From the IMG/VR virus record IMGVR_UViG_3300026130_000007, positions 1 to 52,959 of that record: a stretch of 52,959 bases of DNA. One strand, written 5' to 3'. Position 1 is the stretch's first letter; each line of letters starts with the position of its first letter. The stretch comes from a virus. The translations under genes were made by a program, and so were the position numbers. Positions 25,571-33,636 of this stretch are shown here, piece by piece. The notes under the pieces were generated by a model. That model ran no database searches and was not told the origin of the DNA. It was given only the letters and a program-made list of their open reading frames with translations.

Positions 25571-27512
25571 AAAACTGACCAACGATTTCACTAAACTCTA
25601 CACCAGTTCTAACTGCAACAAAGTTGAGTTGAATGAAGTTGATTGAGCGAGCAGGCTTGATGTAGATATCACCTACAAAACGATTGCTGTCAATTACTTC
25701 ACCAGTGTTATTAGTTTCATCACACACGACTCGGAAATCGTAGATACCACGACGGCCTTGTACGTCACGTAGGAACGGTTCAACTAGATTTCTAAACTGC
25801 GCTCTAGTGAATTCATCGTTGAATTCGAATAGAGTGTACTTAGATGCACGTGCGATAGCTTTCTCAAGAACGATAAACAAGCGGCGAACGTTAATACGAT
25901 CAAATGCGCTTGGCTTAGCTTGAAGAGTCTTATCACCGAACAATACAGTACCTTCGCCAGCTTGAGTAATTACTGGGTTGATACCTTTCTTGTACAACTG
26001 ATCACGGAAAGCTTTAGATGGGTTCCAAGCTAGTTTAACAACGTTCTTAACTTGACCACGGTTGTAGCCTGCAGGCGAGAACCAAGGATCACGAACATCA
26101 TCAGTGCGTACACATAGACCAGCAATGTCACCATTGAGTGGAGTGTATACGTAGCGATCATTGTACTTGTCGTAGCGGTATTTGTAACCACTGTCCATCA
26201 CACCGTAAGAAGATGATGTAACGCCAGCACGGAACGCAACTACGTTATCTGTAGCAGTAGACTGGCTAGATACACCAACAACATCTTCACGCTTAGGTGA
26301 GATAAATGCGATACAGTCTTTGCGTACTTCACATACGTTTTGGATGATGTAGTTCGCTAGTTCGTAACCGTTTTCGCCGATTGCTTTACCTTGTAGAACA
26401 AGTGATATGTCAACTTCTTCTGAGTTAGCAAACTCATCATAAGCCATTGAAACGCCACCTAGAACTTCTGGTGCAGTTTCGTCAAAACCGTCTACACCAT
26501 TTTCTAGCTGTTCGATGCCGGTAGTAGCAGAAGGTACAATAGTAGCTGCAATGTAAGCAGAACGTTGTTCTAGAACGTCTAATACGTAATTGTTAGTGCC
26601 GTCTTCTTTACGAGCACCTTCAAGTGAAGAAACGTTTTCGTAAACCTCTACTACAGAACCTTCAACACCAGTGAAAGAACCAGAAACGTCTACTACAACA
26701 ATGTGCATATGTGAAGCATCTGGTGCATCATCAAAGATGGCTTTCGCATCAGTAGAAGCTACGTCCCAGTTTGCTGGGGTAATTACTTCTACACCTAGAC
26801 TGTCACCGAGTGCACCAGGATACTTAGCAGAAATACCAGAAGTTGTGTTAGATGCTGCGCTAGCACCACTTTCTGCACGTACAACATATAGCTTGTTACC
26901 GTAAGCTAGGAAATCAGCAGCGGTAAACCAAGTCTCTACGTTAGACCATGCGCTAGTAGTGTAAGAGTCTGCAACACCTTGAGTGCGAGTAGTAGCACCT
27001 TGTACAAAGTCGGTAGATGATCCTGTGTACGCTAGAGTAACATCGAAGTCTAGAACGTTACCAGCTTCAACGTATTTAACTTCTAGAACACCAGAAGTAT
27101 TTACCGCTTGAATATTCGTTACGCCTGCAGCCTCGATTGCAGTCTGTAATGCTGCCGCTAGATCATCTACAGTACCGAACCCATTGGCTTGACCTGCTTG
27201 TGCAGTAGTGAAGTCTACGCCACCAATGGTCAATGTGTATGTATCCGTAGTATCGTTATTATCAGAGGCGAGTACTAGATTGTCGAATGAGATAGTTTCG
27301 ACTGTACCCTGTACTAGAGTGGTAGTGCTTGTAGAGTGTGGACGACCGAATCTTTTTACTAGATCGTCTTCAGAGCTTACAAGTACCCTTTCACCAACAG
27401 GACCCCAACGGAAAACGCCTGCGATGGCACCTTCTGTAGTGGAGACTGCTGGCACAACTGTAGTAAGATCGATCTCACTAACATTTACACCTGGACTTAC
27501 TTGAAATGCCAT
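25569..27512 (-). CDS. 18: Tail sheath protein gp18
   Basis: A 647-residue contractile tail sheath protein. The start FQVSPGVNVSEIDLTTVVP and STTEGAIAGVFRWGP is the hallmark of the family, and the conserved C-terminal sheath domain is seen in CVRTDDVRDPWFSPAGYNRG (near residue 467), NPVITQAGEGTVLFGDKT, RINVRRLFIVLEKAIARASK and the last strands VGDIYIKPARSINFIQLNFV. The protruding middle domains (about residues 60-350) are more variable. Length is close to T4 gp18 (659). Confidence 0.97.
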   Translation of the reverse strand: MAFQVSPGVNVSEIDLTTVVPAVSTTEGAIAGVFRWGPVGERVLVSSEDDLVKRFGRPHSTSTTTLVQGTVETISFDNLVLASDNNDTTDTYTLTIGGVDFTTAQAGQANGFGTVDDLAAALQTAIEAAGVTNIQAVNTSGVLEVKYVEAGNVLDFDVTLAYTGSSTDFVQGATTRTQGVADSYTTSAWSNVETWFTAADFLAYGNKLYVVRAESGASAASNTTSGISAKYPGALGDSLGVEVITPANWDVASTDAKAIFDDAPDASHMHIVVVDVSGSFTGVEGSVVEVYENVSSLEGARKEDGTNNYVLDVLEQRSAYIAATIVPSATTGIEQLENGVDGFDETAPEVLGGVSMAYDEFANSEEVDISLVLQGKAIGENGYELANYIIQNVCEVRKDCIAFISPKREDVVGVSSQSTATDNVVAFRAGVTSSSYGVMDSGYKYRYDKYNDRYVYTPLNGDIAGLCVRTDDVRDPWFSPAGYNRGQVKNVVKLAWNPSKAFRDQLYKKGINPVITQAGEGTVLFGDKTLQAKPSAFDRINVRRLFIVLEKAIARASKYTLFEFNDEFTRAQFRNLVEPFLRDVQGRRGIYDFRVVCDETNNTGEVIDSNRFVGDIYIKPARSINFIQLNFVAVRTGVEFSEIVGQF

Positions 27513-27567
27513 TTCATTTCTCCTTGTTATTGTGAGTTATTAGATTTCAATAATCTTCTTGTCTTTA

Positions 27568-27575
27568 TATTTATA
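27568..27575 (-). promoter_or_regulatory. Late promoter (TATAAATA) for gp18
   Basis: An exact TATAAATA on the minus strand 56 bases before the gp18 start, in the gap after gp17. Confidence 0.75.
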
Positions 27576-27586
27576 AAAAGAGCGAT

Positions 27587-29206
27587 CTAGTAGTTGAAGA
27601 AAGAACTTCCGAAACCACCGTTCATGTTCTCAGATTCTTCAAGATCGTAGTCATTGAAACCTAATGGGAGTAGATTATCCATCATTTCGTCTTCATTTCT
27701 TTGTCTTAATGCGGCCATTGTATTTATGTCAGTCATGTCTCTAAAGAATGTCTGATCACTTAACCACCCAAATAAGACAAGACACATTACCAAGTCATCA
27801 TGGCAGCCAGATTCAGCCTCATATGATACGCCCTTTCTAGAGAAAGTTGACAATTCATTAATAGTATCAAAGTCATTGACAACCAATTGATCTTGCTCTA
27901 TCATCATTTTGAGCATATTACAACCGATTGCTTTTACGCTTTTAGTTGTGCGAATACCTTTGTCAACGTTCTTACCGAAACCAGCAGAGATTCGCTTACC
28001 TGATCTACCAGCAGATTCAGTGAATAGTAGTGTTTCCACTTCATAATCAAAGTGCAAGATTTGCGATACTTGCTCTCCGATATCATTGATTTCGATTAGA
28101 GCATACGCTTCATTATATCCCTTCAATGTTCTATATATAACTTCAGCGTAATCAATAGGGGTAACCATATTGTCTCTGTATGAAGCAACTTGCTTGTATG
28201 GCATCTTGCTTACATCTAGAACTTGAAAAGCAGAGTAGTCTAATCCCTTGCCACGAGACACGTCCACTGTTACAATATACGTATTACCTTTAATCGGTCT
28301 TTCGTATACTTTTAGCCCTTGTACATCAGACAGTGGATCACGAATCACAAGAGCTTTGAGTTTATTACCCTCAATCAGAGTACCAGAGCTACCTAAGAAC
28401 TGACATTCAAATTCTTGTGCGAACTTCTGATAGTCATGGTCCATTGCTTGTAGCGTTTCTTCTTTCCACTTTTCATCACGACCAGGCACATCATACCACA
28501 TCACTTCTAAGAACTGATAACCGTTCTTGCCTTCTCTTGCGCCTTCACAAGTCTTGTAGAAGTGATTCAGACCGTTTGGTGTACTAGTAAAGAGAATCTT
28601 AGTTGTATTACCAGATGAAATAGTCGGGAATACAGAAGCAAAGAATTCATCCCAGTTTTCTACGAAAGCCGTTTCATCGATATACAGAAACGATATAGAC
28701 TTACCTCGGATAGCAGAACTTGATGTAGCTCCTGCAATGATTTTACAACCGTTTTCAAATTCAACACTCCCCTTGTTCCATTCGATCACGCCTTGCTGCA
28801 ACCACTTGGGTAGTGCTTCGTATGCAATCTTGATACGATCAAGAATCTCACGTGCGGCATCACCTTTGTTTGCAAGTAGTGCAACAGTCTTATGATCGTG
28901 AAATAGAACATAGTGAAGAATAACAGCAACAGCAGTAGTAGTCTTGCCAGCTTGTCGTGAAGTGTTCACAGCCATACGTCTATGTGCTGTAATAGTTCTA
29001 ATAATAGTCTTTTGATATTCGTACAAACGAATAGGAATCAGACCGTGGTCAACGTGTACGATCTGAATGTATTTCTCTGCAAAGTAGATAGGATCTTTAG
29101 CACACTTGACATACTCTTGAATCATTTCAGGAGTAAATTCGATAGGTAGTCCTTTGCGCTTTAGATTAACGTTACCGTTATATCCTTTATCAATCAGTTG
29201 GGTCAT
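27587..29206 (-). CDS. 17: Terminase large subunit gp17
   Basis: A 539-residue DNA packaging motor and nuclease. ATPase domain: adenine-binding YEYQKTIIRTI, Walker A NTSRQAGKTTTAVAV (near residues 80-94; T4 SRQLGKTT), Walker B SFLYIDETAFVENWDEF (near 172-188) and coupling motif FTSTPNG. RNase H-like nuclease domain: first Asp in YIVTVDVSRGKGLDYSAF, Glu in ALIEINDIGEQV, last Asp in GCHDDLVMCLVLFGWL, corresponding to T4 Asp401, Glu458 and Asp542. Its start overlaps the gp16 end by 17 bases. Confidence 0.98.
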   Translation of the reverse strand: MTQLIDKGYNGNVNLKRKGLPIEFTPEMIQEYVKCAKDPIYFAEKYIQIVHVDHGLIPIRLYEYQKTIIRTITAHRRMAVNTSRQAGKTTTAVAVILHYVLFHDHKTVALLANKGDAAREILDRIKIAYEALPKWLQQGVIEWNKGSVEFENGCKIIAGATSSSAIRGKSISFLYIDETAFVENWDEFFASVFPTISSGNTTKILFTSTPNGLNHFYKTCEGAREGKNGYQFLEVMWYDVPGRDEKWKEETLQAMDHDYQKFAQEFECQFLGSSGTLIEGNKLKALVIRDPLSDVQGLKVYERPIKGNTYIVTVDVSRGKGLDYSAFQVLDVSKMPYKQVASYRDNMVTPIDYAEVIYRTLKGYNEAYALIEINDIGEQVSQILHFDYEVETLLFTESAGRSGKRISAGFGKNVDKGIRTTKSVKAIGCNMLKMMIEQDQLVVNDFDTINELSTFSRKGVSYEAESGCHDDLVMCLVLFGWLSDQTFFRDMTDINTMAALRQRNEDEMMDNLLPLGFNDYDLEESENMNGGFGSSFFNY

Positions 29207-29615
29207 CGTTACGCATATCCTTCAATAATTGCTGTAGCTCAGCAGTAGAGCCAACAAACAGATTATTATTCGTCACATTCTTTCCATCTTGCGTTTCTTG
29301 CTTGCTGTCCTTTTCTTTCTTCTCGCTCATAGCAACTAAGTCTTTGTTAGCGTCTACAAGCGTTTTCATAATCGTAGAAACGACTTCATAAGCACGTGGA
29401 TGCTCAGATGCTTTTGCAAGATCAAGCATGTCTTCTAGTGCTTGAGATCCCTTTTCAATCACGTTGTAAAAATTAGTACGTGCGTATTCATAGTCTGCTT
29501 CAGACTTAGAATCTGGATCGTTACTAATCGTTACAGGTCTAGCTTCAACTATTTCACCCATAGAAGGCTTTTCGATTGGAGCTATTCCCAAAGCATCAGC
29601 AATATCATCTTTCAT
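29190..29615 (-). CDS. 16: Terminase small subunit gp16
   Basis: A 141-residue protein immediately before gp17 in the gp16 position. It is mostly helical: a central part SEADYEYARTNFYNVIEKGS and ALEDMLDLAKASEHPRAYEV (near residues 38-78), followed by a charged coiled-coil (LVAMSEKKEKDSKQET). This resembles the ring-forming core of T4-like small terminases, which recognise DNA and stimulate gp17. Its stop overlaps the gp17 start; its start overlaps the gp15 stop. Confidence 0.93.
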   Translation of the reverse strand: MKDDIADALGIAPIEKPSMGEIVEARPVTISNDPDSKSEADYEYARTNFYNVIEKGSQALEDMLDLAKASEHPRAYEVVSTIMKTLVDANKDLVAMSEKKEKDSKQETQDGKNVTNNNLFVGSTAELQQLLKDMRNDDPTD

Positions 29616-30421
29616 TACTGAATATCCTCAATATCTTGGACAGTTACGATATATGCCCAATTATCATTAATGTCTATATCTGCATAATCTACAGTATCAT
29701 CTAGTGAAGTTGTTGGTTCATTATTAGCAGTAAGACCAGGTTGTACATTAACTTTGATATCTGGGTATGTGATATCATCATTAGTCGTAACTTTAGCTTC
29801 AGAAAACTTAATCACTTTCTTATTGCTAGTAGGTCCGAAGTAGTAACCTTTAAGTGTGAAAGATAGCGTCCAGATCAAAGCACGGCGCTCTTCAAAAGAA
29901 CCTTCGTATACGTCTTCAGTGCTAACAGAATTCAATACAACTGGAATATCAACATACAAATCTAGTTCATCTAGTATCTTAACAGATACAGTAAAATCAG
30001 GCTTGAAGAAAGGTAGAATCTGTTCTAGAATCTTTGTTCCATCTTCATTATATTTAGTCATAATGTTCAATTGAAACTCAATGTCATATGGAGCAGGTGT
30101 ATACTGAGTTTGCAGTGAGTTTGTAATAGCCGCACCAGCACGAATCATATTGTTTCGTGGTAGATTGCGCTCAGCACTATAGGTCATACCAGTGATCTCA
30201 AAAGAGATGCGTGGTAGAGTCATTGCTGGAGCATCTAGATTAGGGTCTTGCTCAAGTCTAGCAAGAATCTTTTGCATAGGCGCATAGTTAACTGGCACCT
30301 TCATTGTTTGACTATACGAGCCATCATTATTAGTACGCACAATGCTTATATCATTGAACAGCGTACCAAATACTGCTACATATCGTCTCGTAGTCTCATT
30401 GTAAAAGTCTCTACCAAACAT
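29615..30421 (-). CDS. 15: Tail sheath stabiliser / completion protein gp15
   Basis: A 268-residue homologue of T4 gp15, the hexameric ring that caps the tail and joins it to the neck. The start MFGRDFYNETTRRYVAVFGT and LFNDISI, the block MQKILARLEQDPN and the later ALIWTLSFTLKGYYFGP are the typical features, and the length equals T4 gp15 (272). Its start overlaps the gp14 stop by one base. Confidence 0.95.
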   Translation of the reverse strand: MFGRDFYNETTRRYVAVFGTLFNDISIVRTNNDGSYSQTMKVPVNYAPMQKILARLEQDPNLDAPAMTLPRISFEITGMTYSAERNLPRNNMIRAGAAITNSLQTQYTPAPYDIEFQLNIMTKYNEDGTKILEQILPFFKPDFTVSVKILDELDLYVDIPVVLNSVSTEDVYEGSFEERRALIWTLSFTLKGYYFGPTSNKKVIKFSEAKVTTNDDITYPDIKVNVQPGLTANNEPTTSLDDTVDYADIDINDNWAYIVTVQDIEDIQ

Positions 30422-31488
30422 TAGAAGTTATCCTCTCCAAATGGGTTCTCCGCTGAAAAGTCTAGAATGTTGTCAGCGATTGATTCAATTTCTGCGTTAT
30501 CTGCAAGTGGATCTGTTACGTCTACATCGTAAGTTAGATCGTCAATCACAATCTCATATCCCATCCAACGTTCAGATACGGGTGATACTGACTCATAGTA
30601 GTAAGTACCTTTGAATTGTGGTGTGAAGATAACTTTGGCACCTGGTTGTCCTGGTGTACCAATGTACTCAAGATTTTCGTCTAGCACTTCACCACCTTGA
30701 CTGATTAGCTTGTCTGTTACGCTAAGAATAGTGAAGCCATCTTCAGTGTTTGTAGACAGTGACGGATCACTCAAATCAAACGTAATCGGAACACCAAGCT
30801 GCCCATTAACAACTGGCGCTTCTTTGCCATCTAGATAGAATGCTCTTGCTTGTTCAAAATTTGGCTCATCGAACATATCAGCGTATGGGTGATTCTCTGT
30901 TTTAGAATCAACAGTAACAAAGAAAGTGAAGTCGTCACTACCGATAAATGTGCGATATTGCTCAAAGTAATCGTCAATAAAGTCTTGACCTGTTTCAAAT
31001 CTTTCGTTACTATATTCAAATAATTCGCAACGTAGGTCATAAGTTTGTAGAGATCCCATCTGATAGAAGATGGCTTCATGCTCTACGTGCATTACTTTAA
31101 AGAACTTGTTATTGAGTGGGAAGTAGATTAGATCGCCTTCCATCGGTCTTGTTGTATCGTCATGTGTACGATATGCGCCTACTTCTTGATCATAGGTGCG
31201 AATCGCAACAGTCAATGTCATACTGTCACGAATCTGTAGACCAAACTTAGATAGGAAGTCACCTTCGCCCTCAAAACCATCAACACTCTTGACATACATT
31301 TCTACCATGTATGCATCTTTAAAGATAGGCATATCGTCTTCATTTAGAAGTTCATCTTTTGCGCCTATTGTGCGTGGCATGTACCACGTATCTACACCGT
31401 ATATACGAATAGATTCAATTACCAAATCTTCAATTAGATTTTGCTCCATCGAAGCTTGGTAGTTTTCAAAGTAGAAGTTACGAGCCAT
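30421..31488 (-). CDS. 14: Neck protein gp14
   Basis: A 355-residue head-completion/neck protein in T4 order (13-14-15). The conserved core is VIESIRIYGVDTWYMPRTIG (near residues 23-42), FLSKFGLQIRDSMTLTVAIR, EGDLIYFPLNNKFFKVMHVE and FYQMGSLQTYDLRCELFEYS. It is about 100 residues longer than T4 gp14; the extra part (about residues 205-320) includes an Ig-like looking strand region (PITFDLSDPSLST..., VIFTPQFKGTYYYESV). Confidence 0.92.
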   Translation of the reverse strand: MARNFYFENYQASMEQNLIEDLVIESIRIYGVDTWYMPRTIGAKDELLNEDDMPIFKDAYMVEMYVKSVDGFEGEGDFLSKFGLQIRDSMTLTVAIRTYDQEVGAYRTHDDTTRPMEGDLIYFPLNNKFFKVMHVEHEAIFYQMGSLQTYDLRCELFEYSNERFETGQDFIDDYFEQYRTFIGSDDFTFFVTVDSKTENHPYADMFDEPNFEQARAFYLDGKEAPVVNGQLGVPITFDLSDPSLSTNTEDGFTILSVTDKLISQGGEVLDENLEYIGTPGQPGAKVIFTPQFKGTYYYESVSPVSERWMGYEIVIDDLTYDVDVTDPLADNAEIESIADNILDFSAENPFGEDNF

Positions 31489-31494
31489 GAGTAA

Positions 31495-32238
31495 TTAGCC
31501 TATCATATCTGATACTGGTAGAGAGTAAGAAGTAATCATTTCATCTTCTAGTCGTTGAATCTCTTCTCTAGCATCACTTAGAATTTGTTCACCGTTAAAC
31601 TGTAAACCACCTGGTAGTTGCATACCTGAGAACTTAGTCAAGTTGCTACCCCATTGATATTTAATCTTAGCAGTTGCATAGTTTTGTAGCCAGCGATCTT
31701 TCCAAACATCAATGTAAATAGCGGGATCGACAACTTCATAGCACTCAGCTACAATGTAATCGCCTACGTTTAGATTTGACCACTTAGTATCAACGTGCAA
31801 TCTGTTAACGTGTCGATTGTAGCGAATAGGTTGCATACCAGTTAGCATTTCTTCCATCATCTGTAAATGAGCCATTGACAAATAGAAGTTAGTCAAGTTA
31901 TAATCAGTTATCTCATGTAAATGATTCAAAAGAAACTGATACTGTGCGCTAAACATATTGTTACTAAATGCGGCAGAAGACGATAGATTGAAAATGTTTA
32001 CAACACCAATCACGTTTTCTGGTACTGGTATCCAGCCGTTCTGAATATCAGGCTCAGTGATAACATGCTTTAGAAAAGTCTTCTGTGCACCATCAAAGTG
32101 ATAGTCCCAGTAGTACGATAGCGCTTCATCAATGCGATCATCCACCTGATCATCATCTACGTTAATTTCAATAACAGGCTTCCCTAGTTTACGCAAGCAC
32201 CATTCTTTGAATTCTTTCTTTGTAGTTGGTTGTGCCAT
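31495..32238 (-). CDS. 13: Neck protein gp13
   Basis: A 247-residue homologue of T4 gp13, which with gp14 completes the head and receives the tail. The N-terminus TTKKEFKEWCLRKLGKPVIE and NVDDDQVDDRIDEALSYYWD (residues 5-44) matches T4 gp13 closely. The block YPLHVDT-like NRLHVDTKWSNLNVGDYIVA and the C-terminal GGLQFNGEQILSDAREEIQR are also family features. It is shorter than T4 gp13 (309). Confidence 0.95.
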   Translation of the reverse strand: MAQPTTKKEFKEWCLRKLGKPVIEINVDDDQVDDRIDEALSYYWDYHFDGAQKTFLKHVITEPDIQNGWIPVPENVIGVVNIFNLSSSAAFSNNMFSAQYQFLLNHLHEITDYNLTNFYLSMAHLQMMEEMLTGMQPIRYNRHVNRLHVDTKWSNLNVGDYIVAECYEVVDPAIYIDVWKDRWLQNYATAKIKYQWGSNLTKFSGMQLPGGLQFNGEQILSDAREEIQRLEDEMITSYSLPVSDMIG

Positions 32239-32248
32239 GTCTTACTCC

Positions 32249-33082
32249 TTAACCAAGTGCTATTGCGTATGCGATCATTGCTTCTGCGTCTGCTCCACCG
32301 CCGCCACCACTTGCAGCAGCTATAATTTCTGAAGCGTGTAGTCCGTCTAGTTTATCTGCATCAAGACCTGAACCGCCACCATCATTACCTGAGTGCCATA
32401 GATTGTACGTACCGCCACCTGTAGTTATTGTACCATTAGCTCTAAGATAATGAGTACCACCGATGTTTGAGCCAATGTAGACGCCATAGCTAGGGTTCCA
32501 ACCGATAGAGTCTGTCATAGCATTACTTGTGATCCAAGTACCAGTCTGAGAACCGAAACTCAAGTCACCAGTCATGGTACCACCTGAAGTAGGCAAGAAT
32601 CCTGCATCGCCCGATAGAGTTGTGCTGATAGCAATGTTACCACTACCATCGAAGTTTGCATTACCTGATACTGCGCCACTAAGGGCAATGTTTCGTGGTG
32701 TGGCAAGCTTAGTAGCAGTATCAGCGTTACCTTTGAACCCACCAGATGCGCTAATAGTACCATCAATTTGAAGCTTATCAGTACCGTTATCTGTGCTAGT
32801 ACCAATCAGAACACGACCATAGTACTCAGCAATACGAACTTCGCCAGTATCATCAACTTCAATAGAAGGAATACCTGAAACATCGTTTACAGAGAAGATG
32901 GTGCCTGTTAGATCGTCACTGATAGAGAACAACTGACCAGCAGAGCCTTCAAAAGAAAGTGTACCATCATCAAGAACAGTCAATGAAACTGTATTATTAT
33001 CTGCGCCAGTAAACTCAATCTTAGGATATGCAGTTTGCCCCTTATTGGGAGTGATTAAAATATTTTTATCTGTGTTTGCCAT
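32249..33082 (-). CDS. Short fibre-like protein (in the fibritin position)
   Basis: A 277-residue fibrous protein located directly before gp13, where T4 has wac (fibritin), but without evident sequence similarity to it. It is rich in Gly/Thr/Ser, with fibre-type repeats: GNADTATKLATPRNIALSGA followed by VSGNANFDGSGNIAISTTL, and LPTSGGTMTGDLSF. Later come YNLWHSGNDGG and LDADKLDGLHASEI, common C-terminal elements of phage tail fibres. It is probably a trimeric fibre attached to the neck or baseplate. Late promoter 33120-33127 lies upstream. Confidence 0.8.
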   Translation of the reverse strand: MANTDKNILITPNKGQTAYPKIEFTGADNNTVSLTVLDDGTLSFEGSAGQLFSISDDLTGTIFSVNDVSGIPSIEVDDTGEVRIAEYYGRVLIGTSTDNGTDKLQIDGTISASGGFKGNADTATKLATPRNIALSGAVSGNANFDGSGNIAISTTLSGDAGFLPTSGGTMTGDLSFGSQTGTWITSNAMTDSIGWNPSYGVYIGSNIGGTHYLRANGTITTGGGTYNLWHSGNDGGGSGLDADKLDGLHASEIIAAASGGGGGADAEAMIAYAIALG

Positions 33083-33102
33083 TGACTAGTCTACCTTAAA
33101 TG

Positions 33103-33636
33103 TTAGGTCCATTTGCTATTATTTATACTCAGCTTATCTATAGCAGTCTGTCTTGTTTCTTCATCAGCAAAGAGAAGTGCAACGGTGATTCGATTACCTA
33201 TCGATACTACTCTATGCCAATCTTGTTCATTCTTAAATTGATTAGTCTTGTATGACCATCCTATAATATCATAGTGTTTTTTGTCTTGACATTCAAAGTA
33301 ACTCCAGTTAGAATCTGAGTAAGTCAGTATCAAGTTATATCCATTTACTTTAGAGTTAGTGTGCCATCCCAAGAAGTCTCCTTCTTTGTATAGGGTTGTC
33401 ATCATAACAATACCGTTTAACTTATTTTGCAATTCATATACAAAGTCAAACTGATACTTACCTGATATGTCGTAAAGAGCATAGTTTTTAGATACGTTAG
33501 AATCACCATCTATCATATCTTCTTTTAGTGAACCACGTTCTAGTCGTGTGAGAGTGATATCTTCCGACTCACTCAGCACACGATCCGAGAACTTATTTAG
33601 AAAGTCATTATGCACATAGCGATGAATGTCTATCAT
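33103..33636 (-). CDS. 2OG-Fe(II) oxygenase-like protein (possible, altered metal motif)
   Basis: A 177-residue protein with a double-stranded beta-helix look. The stretch FLGWHTNSKVNGYNLILTYS (near residues 88-107) and the distal DWHRVVSIGNRITVALLF (near 138-155) resemble the first His motif and the 'H...R.T' end of 2-oxoglutarate/Fe(II) dioxygenases. The first motif is H-T-N rather than the usual H-x-D/E, so it may be inactive, differ in metal binding or only share the fold. It is coupled by an ATGA overlap to the giant adhesin gene, which suggests a role with the fibres (for example protein hydroxylation) and not DNA metabolism. Confidence 0.5.
   Translation of the reverse strand: MIDIHRYVHNDFLNKFSDRVLSESEDITLTRLERGSLKEDMIDGDSNVSKNYALYDISGKYQFDFVYELQNKLNGIVMMTTLYKEGDFLGWHTNSKVNGYNLILTYSDSNWSYFECQDKKHYDIIGWSYKTNQFKNEQDWHRVVSIGNRITVALLFADEETRQTAIDKLSINNSKWT
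33120..33127 (-). promoter_or_regulatory. Late promoter (TATAAATA) for the short fibre gene and neck genes
   Basis: An exact TATAAATA on the minus strand 38 bases before the short fibre start, inside the end of the upstream oxygenase-like gene. Confidence 0.7.
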
